A stretch of DNA of 9,244 nucleotides from Oscillospiraceae bacterium (GTDB lineage Bacteria; Bacillota; Clostridia; Christensenellales; Aristaeellaceae): the NCBI GenBank assembly GCA_031282605.1, contig JAITDK010000253.1, positions 1-9,244 of the forward strand. The letters run 5' to 3'. The notes under the pieces were generated by a model. It searched no databases, had not been told where the DNA came from, and was given only the letters and a program-made list of their open reading frames with translations. A program made the position numbers and the translations under genes. How positions within the stretch are numbered: position 1 is the stretch's first letter; each line of letters opens with the position of its first letter. Shown piece after piece: positions 1-5,226 of the stretch.

Positions 1-220
1 TCGGGGAAAGGTCGTCTTGCATAGAGCAAGTATTCGGATACTTCGCGCCCTTGCGTTTGCAAGCAAAGCAACTCACGCACCCTTTGTAATTCAAATCGAC
101 GAGGTGAACCAGTTCCGTTTCCGCGCCAACGGACGCCGCACCATCCATGGCTTTTTGAAGCAGCGTGGCAGTGTTCCCATTTTTTCGCGGGCTGCCGTTG
201 ATTGCAATGACCTTACTCAT
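1..220 (-). CDS. Flavodoxin-like NAD(P)H:FMN reductase family protein, N-terminal part (cut by window edge)
   Basis: Only the first 73 residues are in the window; the frame runs open off the left edge. The protein begins MSKVIAINGSPRKNGNTATL. A beta strand followed by GSPRKNGNT (residues 9-17) is the phosphate-binding loop of flavodoxin-fold FMN reductases. The segment GCVSCFACK (47-55) places Cys48, Cys51 and Cys54 in a CxxCxxC pattern, with a further Cys65, as in many clostridial iron-sulfur flavoprotein-like reductases; the cysteine spacing differs from the classical archaeal Isf motif, so a cluster is not certain. There is no signal peptide, so it should be cytosolic. The ATG (218-220) is preceded by GGAGGG at six to seven bases and overlaps the end of the DUF4405 gene by 8 bp, so it is the fourth gene of the Rrf2 operon. 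Likely role: passing electrons from NAD(P)H to flavin. Specific partner not known. Confidence 0.85.
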   Translation of the reverse strand, partial: MSKVIAINGSPRKNGNTATLLQKAMDGAASVGAETELVHLVDLNYKGCVSCFACKRKGAKYPNTCSMQDDLSP

Positions 221-638
221 GGATTCCCTCCGTCTTCGTCTGTTTTCTTTTTCGGAAAAAATCGGCGATTGCTTTTCCGTGCATAGCTAAATGCGTCAAC
301 GACAGCAGAAATAGGGCATACGCCGACGAGGTGTGAATGGTGTAAACAACCTCATTGTAAGGAATGTTCAAGAACCTGAACAGCGAGACGGAGAGCATCA
401 TGCCGCTGACCACGGTTGACGTAAGGGCAAGGAGCAAGAGGATGTTTACGACAAATCGCCCTTTCTTGCGCACATTTTTCAGACCGGCCTTGTTATTCAG
501 CAGGTGAACGACGGCGAGAACGGTAAAAGCTACGCCTAATGATTCATGTACAATCGCGCCCGTCATGAGCTTGACCATCATAATCAGGAGCGCGCACAAC
601 ATCGCGTAGTCTAAAACAATTCTGTTTTCCGTTTTCAT
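213..638 (-). CDS. DUF4405 membrane protein, probable b-type haem protein
   Basis: The 141-residue protein has four predicted membrane helices (about residues 9-28, 32-48, 63-85 and 100-119) and a basic C-terminal tail (RKRKQTK), expected on the cytosolic side. Histidines stand at 31 and 45 on helix 2 and at 102 and 116 on helix 4, with His120 just after. The paired 14-residue spacing on two parallel helices resembles bis-histidine haem b ligation, and DUF4405 proteins are generally thought of as cytochrome b-like. I assign the family from the layout and the LGVAFTVLAVVHLLNN and HTSSAYALFLLSLTHLAMHGK segments; haem binding is inferred. The ATG has GGAGGG nine bases upstream. The gene follows DUF2271 after 18 bp and overlaps the flavodoxin gene by 8 bp, so the membrane protein probably links the outer DUF2271 protein to the cytosolic flavoprotein. 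Confidence 0.8.
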   Translation of the reverse strand: MKTENRIVLDYAMLCALLIMMVKLMTGAIVHESLGVAFTVLAVVHLLNNKAGLKNVRKKGRFVVNILLLLALTSTVVSGMMLSVSLFRFLNIPYNEVVYTIHTSSAYALFLLSLTHLAMHGKAIADFFRKRKQTKTEGIHE

Positions 639-656
639 ACGTAAATACCCTCCGGC

Positions 657-1268
657 TCAATCGGGGTAGTACGCCACCCGAACATTCGAGAGCATCGCCT
701 TATACTCACTGTCGGGGACGGTGTATTCGGGTTCAGGGTATTCCTCCCAAGCGCCGTCATCTAAATTGATAACCCCGGAGTACATCACATCATCGTCCAT
801 GTATAGCGTCCCCTCGAAGAAATAGCGGTACCGGGAATCCGTAGCGGGGTTACCCTTGCCGTCCGTAAAATCCCAATAGACGACGTAATTGCCCGGCTTT
901 GGCGTAGCCCCCGTTATAGCGTCAATTTCCGAAGAAGGCATATTGCCGGGGTCAGCGGCGGCGACCCATTTCCGTATGGATTGCGGCCGGCGGCGGTGCC
1001 CTTCCCCGGCGGTGTAGCGGGTTACGTAGAGTGTGTCGACATAGTCGCCGTCAATATCCTCAATCCATATGGCGTATTGGTTTGAGGCCACCATAAGCAG
1101 GTTGTCGCAGGTGAAAGAAACCTCAAGCCGCCTGCCGGTTTGCCGTAAGCCGTCATCGGCATAAAGCGGGCTTATTCCGAAGTTGAAAGGGTTTTTTATT
1201 TTGACGACCGCGGCGCTCGCAAGCAGGATAACAGCCGCAAGCGTGACAACAATCAGCTTTTTTCTCAA
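657..1268 (-). CDS. DUF2271 extracytoplasmic protein with flavinylation-like motif
   Basis: The frame is open to a GTG at 1397, but the likely start is the TTG at 1266-1268. It overlaps the Rrf2 stop as TTGA, has GGGGAG nine bases upstream, and gives a sensible N-terminus: MRKKL followed by a hydrophobic helix (residues 5-22), a signal anchor or uncleaved signal peptide. The mature 203-residue protein has the DUF2271 pattern: a beta-rich domain with QYAIWIEDIDGDYVDTLYVTR (64-84), an arginine-rich strand with IRKW (98-101), DAITGAT (116-122), then PGNYVVYWDFTDGKGN and a C-terminal strand. DAITGAT resembles the Dxx(S/T)GAT sequence on which ApbE attaches FMN to threonine in FMN-binding domains; Thr122 would carry the flavin. 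Flavinylation is inferred. No apbE is in view. It is the second gene of the Rrf2 operon and probably an extracytosolic electron carrier working with DUF4405. Confidence 0.78.
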   Translation of the reverse strand: MRKKLIVVTLAAVILLASAAVVKIKNPFNFGISPLYADDGLRQTGRRLEVSFTCDNLLMVASNQYAIWIEDIDGDYVDTLYVTRYTAGEGHRRRPQSIRKWVAAADPGNMPSSEIDAITGATPKPGNYVVYWDFTDGKGNPATDSRYRYFFEGTLYMDDDVMYSGVINLDDGAWEEYPEPEYTVPDSEYKAMLSNVRVAYYPD

Positions 1269-1705
1269 AGTAAATATCTCCCCGTCCATATGTTTTCCAG
1301 GGTGACGCCCCGCAGGGATGCCTTCATAGCGTCGGCGGCATTTGTGATGCAAGCCTCCACTCGGCGTTTCAATCCGTCGACGCGGCGTTGGTCGCAATTG
1401 ATTCCCGTGTGCATTTTGAAAAGGGTAGTGTCCTGTTCGACCGCCGTAAAAATATCAAACAGGGTAATCGCAGACACTGGCTTTGCAAGAAACGCGCCGC
1501 CGCCAGCGCCTTCCTTTGAAGAGGCTATCCCCGCCGCGCTTAGGCTCTTCAGCGTTTTGACCGCCGATGCAAAAGGGATGCCGGCGTATTCGGCGAGCAA
1601 TTTGGTTGGGACTGCCTGCGCGCCATTTGCCTCATTCAGCGAATGAATGGTTAAGAGCAATGTAATTCCTTGTGTGAATGAAGTTGAGTATCCTATGGCC
1701 GCCAC
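1265..1705 (-). CDS. Rrf2 family transcriptional regulator
   Basis: A 146-residue protein with a winged helix-turn-helix typical of Rrf2: recognition region VPTKLLAEYAGIPFASAVKT (residues 32-51), wing SKEGAGGGAFLAKP (63-76), then the dimer helix. Only two cysteines lie in the sensor region (Cys104 and Cys119), not the three-cysteine cluster of IscR/NsrR; the C-terminal pattern (HTG-NC..., AADAMKASLRGVTLENI) is closer to YwnA-type members, so a [2Fe-2S] cluster is doubtful and thiol sensing possible. It is the first gene of a four-gene operon and probably regulates it and itself through the palindrome inside its promoter. The start is unclear: the GTG at 1703-1705 directly abuts GGAGGAG, leaving almost no spacing. 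Family members usually begin just before the YST motif, which here would need an ATA at 1694-1696, about eight bases after the Shine-Dalgarno. The stop overlaps the next start by TTGA. Confidence 0.88.
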   Translation of the reverse strand: MAAIGYSTSFTQGITLLLTIHSLNEANGAQAVPTKLLAEYAGIPFASAVKTLKSLSAAGIASSKEGAGGGAFLAKPVSAITLFDIFTAVEQDTTLFKMHTGINCDQRRVDGLKRRVEACITNAADAMKASLRGVTLENIWTGRYLL

Positions 1706-1733
1706 CTCCTCCGCTACTGGTTAAACTAAATAT

Positions 1734-1762
1734 ATTATATGTATCGTTTAACGATTTGTCAA
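1734..1762 (-). promoter_or_regulatory. Consensus sigma-A promoter of the Rrf2 operon
   Basis: Read on the minus strand: TTGACA (1757-1762), a 17-bp spacer (1740-1756), then TATAAT (1734-1739). Both boxes match consensus exactly and the spacing is optimal. Transcription would start near 1727, giving a leader of about 22 bases before the GTG. Such a strong promoter normally needs repression, fitting the palindrome in its spacer. Confidence 0.85.
1743..1755. promoter_or_regulatory. Palindromic operator candidate in the Rrf2 promoter spacer
   Basis: ATCGTTTAACGAT has perfect 6-bp arms (ATCGTT/AACGAT) around one central base and lies wholly between the -35 and -10 boxes. A protein bound here would block RNA polymerase. 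The Rrf2 protein encoded directly downstream is the obvious candidate; binding is inferred. Confidence 0.55.
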
Positions 1763-2062
1763 GAGCGGAAATAGGAAACTTTTTAATGAGCAACACCCCG
1801 TCTAAAGGCGCGTGTCTTAATATAGCCGATTAAGCCTCTATCGCCGCGCCATCCTTGAACGTGAACCGCACGTCCACCGCGCCGCAGACCGTGGCGAAGT
1901 CCGCGAGGGTGGCCAGAGCCGCTCCGAACAGCCCCTATATCAAGCGGTTTCACGCTGCTTTACCGCCTCGCAGATGGCTGAATGTGTCGTACCCGATTGT
2001 ATCAAAGACGGTTTTTCACAGAATCGGTGGTGTGAACCGACGGTTCCTTTAATATGACGCCG
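1763..2062. other. Gap between the Rrf2 operon and the BaiN-like gene; no intact gene
   Basis: About 300 bp with no convincing gene. It contains a probable minus-strand gene remnant (1830-1937), a small inverted repeat CTTAAT-N7-ATTAAG (1816-1834) overlapping the remnant's stop, and a 13-bp palindrome GAACCGACGGTTC (2034-2046) just beyond the BaiN-like stop. The latter is too tight and lacks a T-tract in the minus direction to be a convincing terminator. A 65-codon plus-strand frame (1855-2052) has no ribosome binding site and an arginine-rich, shadow-like composition. Confidence 0.5.
1830..1937 (-). pseudogene. Possible C-terminal remnant of an unidentified gene
   Basis: On the minus strand, between a TAG at 1935-1937 and a TAA at 1830-1832, there is an open stretch of about 34 codons ending in DVRFTFKDGAAIEA. 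It reads like the end of a real protein: alternating beta-strand pattern, acidic turn, and GC-rich third positions like those of the neighbouring genes. It has no start codon or ribosome binding site and nothing recognisable upstream of the TAG. I do not recognise the family. It may be the tail of a gene destroyed by a deletion or by arrival of the Rrf2 block; it could also be chance. Confidence 0.3.
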
Positions 2063-3328
2063 TTATCGAACGGCGGAAGAGAATCGCGCCGCAGCCCTGC
2101 CAGCCTGGTTGCCCGTCGCGAACGCCGCCTGCAGATTGAATCCGCCAGTAAGGGCGTCTATGTCGAGCACTTCGCCCGCAAAGTACAGTCCTCGCACCAG
2201 CTTAGACGCCATCGTCTTGGGATCAGCTTCCTTTAGATCGACGCCGCCGCGCGTTACTACGGCTTCGTCAAAGCCGCGCGTTCCGCAAACGCCGACGGGC
2301 AGCGCCTTTATCGTGCGCGCAAGGCGCAGGCGATCACCGCGCGTTACCCTCGCCGCCATCGTCTCCGACGCGACGCCGCATCGCTCCGGCAGCTCGCGCG
2401 CCAGCCGTTCGGGCGCCCATCCCGTCAGCAGCGTCGCCAGCTGTCGCCGAGGATTCTCGGCCAACTCGCGCACCAACCGTGATTCAACCTCCTCCGGCGT
2501 CATGCCAGGCTTCAAGTCGATGAATACGCGCGTATCACTCCATGCCGCGCCATCCGGGATGCGACTGGACAGCGTCAGCGCCAGAGGCCCCGACAGTCCA
2601 AAGTGCGTAAACAACAGCTCCCCTTGCTCCTCATAAAACCGCTTGTCCCGCCACTGCGCGGCAAGGGTTACATTGCGCAGCGTTAACCCCTGCAGCGCGT
2701 GAACCCATCGCTCATCCGACGTCAGCGGCGTCAGCGCCGGGCGTGGAGGCATAACCCTGTGCCCCAGCGCCTCGGCGAAACCGTACCCGTCGCCCGTTGA
2801 TCCTGTAAGCGGATAACTCATCCCTCCGGTGGAGATTATCACCGTGGAGCAGCGTATTCGACCGCCGATCGACAGCGTAACTCCAGCGATCGCGTCCGCT
2901 TCACGATCAACAGATACAACCCGCGCGTTAAGCCGAACGTCCACACCCAGCCGATCCAGTTCGCGTGACAGCGCGCGGGTGACGTCGCTGGCCTTCATGC
3001 TGGCGGGAAAGACCCGGCCGCCGCGCTCCTCGACAGTGGGAACGCCCAGCGATTCCAGCCACTCGCGCAAAGCGCGGTAGTCGAATGCCGCCAGCGGCGA
3101 ACGCATGAACGCCGCGCCGCGCATTATATGCGCCTGGGTGCGCTCTGCGTCGGCGGTGTTGGTAACGTTGCATCGACCCTTGCCCGTTATGTAGAGTTTC
3201 TTGCCCAGCTTCTCATTGCGTTCCAACAGAACGACCCGCGCGCCTGCCTCCGACGCGCGGATCGCGGCCGTCATGCCTGACGGGCCGCCGCCGATCACGG
3301 CGATTGTTCGCTCTATTTCGGCGGTCAC
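2063..3328 (-). CDS. BaiN/HI0933-like FAD-dependent oxidoreductase (aminoacetone oxidase family)
   Basis: A full-length 421-residue member of the HI0933/TIGR00275 flavoprotein family. The N-terminal Rossmann motif GGGPSGM (residues 13-19) binds the ADP part of FAD. The family signature GKGRCNVTN follows at 49-57, and the C-terminal FAD signature GEVLDIDALTGGFNLQ lies at about 385-400, followed by the AFATGNQAG helix. Members are cytosolic; some are annotated as aminoacetone oxidase and one was linked to bile-acid ring reduction, but the substrate cannot be read from sequence. The start is the GTG at 3326-3328, which overlaps the RpiR stop as GTGA and has AAGGA six bases upstream, so translation of the two is probably coupled. 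Its control is likely that of the RpiR gene. Confidence 0.9.
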   Translation of the reverse strand: MTAEIERTIAVIGGGPSGMTAAIRASEAGARVVLLERNEKLGKKLYITGKGRCNVTNTADAERTQAHIMRGAAFMRSPLAAFDYRALREWLESLGVPTVEERGGRVFPASMKASDVTRALSRELDRLGVDVRLNARVVSVDREADAIAGVTLSIGGRIRCSTVIISTGGMSYPLTGSTGDGYGFAEALGHRVMPPRPALTPLTSDERWVHALQGLTLRNVTLAAQWRDKRFYEEQGELLFTHFGLSGPLALTLSSRIPDGAAWSDTRVFIDLKPGMTPEEVESRLVRELAENPRRQLATLLTGWAPERLARELPERCGVASETMAARVTRGDRLRLARTIKALPVGVCGTRGFDEAVVTRGGVDLKEADPKTMASKLVRGLYFAGEVLDIDALTGGFNLQAAFATGNQAGRAAARFSSAVR

Positions 3329-4248
3329 GTCTTATCCTTTTCGGTGTAGACGTGGTATGCGTTCCAGATATCTTCCAGCAATTGGAAATGTTGCCCCACA
3401 TCTTGCTGGCGGTTCAGCCCTAGCGCGACTATCAGCGCGTTTATCAGCGAGAGCGGCGCCGCCAGCGAATCCACAAACGACGCCATATCGGTGCGCGCGT
3501 TCAACGCGATGGACGCGACGTCCGCCAGCGGCGACATCGGTCCGTCAGTAATCGCTATAACCTGCGCGCCGCGTGACTTCGCGAACTCCATCGCCTCCAA
3601 CGTCCGCGTGGAATAGCGCGGAAAACTTATGCCGATCAACACGTCCCGCTCGTTAATGCGCGCGATCCCCTCGAACACATCCAGCACACCCGCCGCGGCC
3701 ACGCGCACATTGTCGAACAGGTAGCTTAGGTAGTACCCAAGAAACGACGCAAGCGGCGCCGCGGCGCGCACGCCCAGCACATATATGTTGCGCGCGTTCA
3801 ATATCCTTGAGACAACCTCGTTGAACGCCCCCTCGTCGACCTCCTCGATCGTCTGGCGAATGTTGCTCATATCGGACTTCAGCACGGTCTGCAGCACTTG
3901 TGACGGCTTCATCTCGGTGGACATCTCGTAGCGCTGGACAGCGGTGAGGCGATGGCGCACAAGTTCCTGCAGAGCGCGCTGCAACTGAGGATAACCCTCG
4001 TACCCCAGCGCCGCCGCGAACCTGACGACGGTCGATTCACTGATGCCAACCTGCTCGCCCAGCTTGGACGCAGTCATGAACACCGCGCGATCATAATGCT
4101 CCACGATATACTCCGCAATCCGGCGGTGCCCTTTGCTAAGCCGTTTCCCGGATCGGTTCAGCTTGCGAATGAGGTCCTGTCGGTCGGTCGCGTCCGGTCC
4201 CGGTCCTGATCCTGGTCCGTTTGACCGGACGGCGGGGAGCTGTTCCAT
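3325..4248 (-). CDS. MurR/RpiR family transcriptional regulator
   Basis: The 307-residue protein has the two RpiR domains. An N-terminal helix-turn-helix (about residues 28-100) includes TASKLGEQVGISESTVVRFAAALGYEGY, and a C-terminal SIS sugar-phosphate-binding domain (about 140-275) contains the NIYVLGVRAAAP strand-loop and GISFPRYSTRTLEAMEFAKSRG, where the serine/threonine cluster normally contacts a phosphosugar. Such proteins regulate sugar or amino-sugar genes in response to phosphorylated ligands; no sugar enzyme is visible here, so the ligand is unknown. An unusual Gly/Pro-rich stretch (SNGPGSGPGPD, 9-19) precedes the DNA-binding domain. The ATG at 4246-4248 has AAGGAGG nine bases upstream. 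It has its own promoter and is coupled by a GTGA overlap to the BaiN-like gene. Confidence 0.92.
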   Translation of the reverse strand: MEQLPAVRSNGPGSGPGPDATDRQDLIRKLNRSGKRLSKGHRRIAEYIVEHYDRAVFMTASKLGEQVGISESTVVRFAAALGYEGYPQLQRALQELVRHRLTAVQRYEMSTEMKPSQVLQTVLKSDMSNIRQTIEEVDEGAFNEVVSRILNARNIYVLGVRAAAPLASFLGYYLSYLFDNVRVAAAGVLDVFEGIARINERDVLIGISFPRYSTRTLEAMEFAKSRGAQVIAITDGPMSPLADVASIALNARTDMASFVDSLAAPLSLINALIVALGLNRQQDVGQHFQLLEDIWNAYHVYTEKDKT

Positions 4249-4320
4249 TGGAATGAGCCTCCTTGTTGTGATTTGCTTATGGCCTGTTCATGTTGTTTTG
4301 CGGCAAATCATCCACGTGGA

Positions 4321-4349
4321 ATTATACCAGTTGACAGAGCATGTTGCAA
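4321..4349 (-). promoter_or_regulatory. Promoter of the RpiR-BaiN-like operon
   Basis: Minus strand: TTGCAA (4344-4349, four of six consensus bases), a 17-bp spacer, then TATAAT (4321-4326). A TG one base before the -10 box makes this an extended -10 promoter, compensating for the weak -35. It lies about 73 bp before the RpiR start. Confidence 0.7.
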
Positions 4350-4369
4350 GACATACGATTTATCTTGCA
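4345..4369. promoter_or_regulatory. Inverted-repeat operator candidate upstream of the RpiR gene
   Basis: TGCAAGA (4345-4351) and TCTTGCA (4363-4369) are perfect 7-bp arms separated by 11 bp, putting the arm centres 18 bp apart on nearly the same face of the helix. The left arm covers the -35 box of the RpiR promoter. This suits a dimeric regulator, most simply the RpiR protein itself; binding is inferred. Confidence 0.5.
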
Positions 4370-4389
4370 TTTTATACCAAATTTCTCGC

Positions 4390-5043
4390 TTACTCAATCA
4401 GCCACCGGAACAGCGCGTCATGCTCGCCCTCCATATACTCCGGATGCCACTGGATGAGCATCGTATTCTCCCCCTCCGCCGCCTCTATGACCCCATCCGG
4501 TGCGAAGGCGCACACCGTCAGCCCTTCGCCCAGCCTGTCGATCGCCTGGTGATGGCTGGAGTTGACGCGCGGCGAGGTTTCGCCCAGCAGCGACGCGAGC
4601 GCCGAACCTTCCGCCACCGTGATCGGATGGCGTCCGTATATGTTGTTCGCGTGCCATAGCACCGGATCGAACGCATCCGGCAGATGCTGATGCAACGTGC
4701 CGCCCATATACACGTTAATCGCCTGGCAGCCGCGGCATATGCCCATCACGCGTTTTCCTTCAGCGAGAAACGCGCGTGTGATCCATTCGTCCGAACTATC
4801 GCGCGCGGGATCGTCATAATTATTGGATCTATGCGCTGACTGACCGTATCTTCCGGGCGGCACGTCGAATCCTCCGGTCAGTATCACGGCGTCGAACGCC
4901 TCCGCCAGCTTGGCGGCGTCAGCCTCCGTCAACGCCGCGCCTACGGACGGCACGCCGCCGACCGCGTTTACGCGCTCAAGGAAACGCAGCGTTACAGTAA
5001 CGTTACTATCTTTTATGTTTCCCGCGACTAGGACGCGCTTCAT
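4390..5043 (-). CDS. Gamma-glutamyl-gamma-aminobutyrate hydrolase family protein (PuuD-like, class I amidotransferase fold)
   Basis: A 217-residue peptidase C26/class I glutamine amidotransferase. Visible motifs are LTGGFDVPPGRYG (residues 55-67), RDSSDEW (81-87), the nucleophile elbow GICRG with catalytic Cys103 (101-105), NSSHHQAI (161-168), and the catalytic His200/Glu202 in QWHPE. Relatives hydrolyse gamma-glutamyl amides such as gamma-glutamyl-GABA; the true substrate here is not known, and no putrescine-pathway neighbours are present. It is somewhat shorter than the roughly 250-residue E. coli PuuD but holds all catalytic residues. No signal peptide, so cytosolic. The ATG has AGGGGGA seven bases upstream. 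It is the first gene left of the recombinase, on the opposite strand, and is separated from the RpiR gene by 141 bp that contain that gene's promoter; no clear terminator lies between, so some read-through is likely. Confidence 0.88.
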   Translation of the reverse strand: MKRVLVAGNIKDSNVTVTLRFLERVNAVGGVPSVGAALTEADAAKLAEAFDAVILTGGFDVPPGRYGQSAHRSNNYDDPARDSSDEWITRAFLAEGKRVMGICRGCQAINVYMGGTLHQHLPDAFDPVLWHANNIYGRHPITVAEGSALASLLGETSPRVNSSHHQAIDRLGEGLTVCAFAPDGVIEAAEGENTMLIQWHPEYMEGEHDALFRWLIE

Positions 5044-5078
5044 TAATGTTCCCCCTGCCTAAAATGAATGTCGGCATG

Positions 5079-5107
5079 AGTATACATTCAAACGGCTGTT
5101 TTTGCAA
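5079..5107 (-). promoter_or_regulatory. Probable promoter of the PuuD-like gene
   Basis: Minus strand: TTGCAA (5102-5107), a 17-bp spacer, TATACT (5079-5084, five of six). The leader before the ATG at 5043 would be about 30 bases. The -35 box is identical to that of the RpiR promoter and begins an imperfect repeat, TGCAAGC-GGCTGCA (5103-5116). Confidence 0.5.
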
Positions 5108-5179
5108 GCGGCTGCATTCGGGAATCGGTTCGATCCAATCCATATCATAACATTTGCAAAGACAAAAAATAAGTTCGGC

Positions 5180-5226
5180 TTAATACGTTTAGGGACTAAA
5201 GGAGGCGAAAATTATTAATACGTATT
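5180..5226. repeat. Repeats at the recombinase start: direct repeat, small hairpin and palindrome
   Basis: TTAATACGT occurs at 5180-5188 and again at 5215-5223, 35 bp apart start to start. The second copy forms part of a perfect 10-bp palindrome AATACGTATT (5217-5226). Between them TTTAG-GGA-CTAAA (5188-5200) is an inverted repeat directly before the Shine-Dalgarno. Serine recombinases often bind sites beside their own gene, so these are candidate recombinase or autoregulatory sites. Confidence 0.4.
5201..5213 (+). promoter_or_regulatory. Strong ribosome binding site before a non-standard (AUU) start
   Basis: AAAGGAGG ends at 5205 and is followed after five bases by ATT. The strength and spacing show that translation is meant to begin here although no standard start codon is present. 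Confidence 0.65.

Noticed and set aside
17..286. Plus-strand 89-codon open frame
   Set aside because: It is antisense to the flavodoxin-like and DUF4405 genes, whose minus-strand reading has clear motifs and ribosome binding sites.
1269..1397. Longer N-terminus for the DUF2271 protein, starting at GTG 1397
   Set aside because: It would lie inside the Rrf2 gene, is arginine/histidine-rich, and puts 43 residues before the membrane anchor; the TTG at 1268 with a Shine-Dalgarno and TTGA overlap is better.
1855..2052. Plus-strand 65-codon open frame in the gap region
   Set aside because: No ribosome binding site, composition like an antisense shadow, and it overlaps the protein-like minus-strand remnant.
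5064..5150. Small plus-strand open frame of 28 codons from ATG 5064
   Set aside because: No ribosome binding site; it overlaps the promoter of the PuuD-like gene and the composition is not protein-like.
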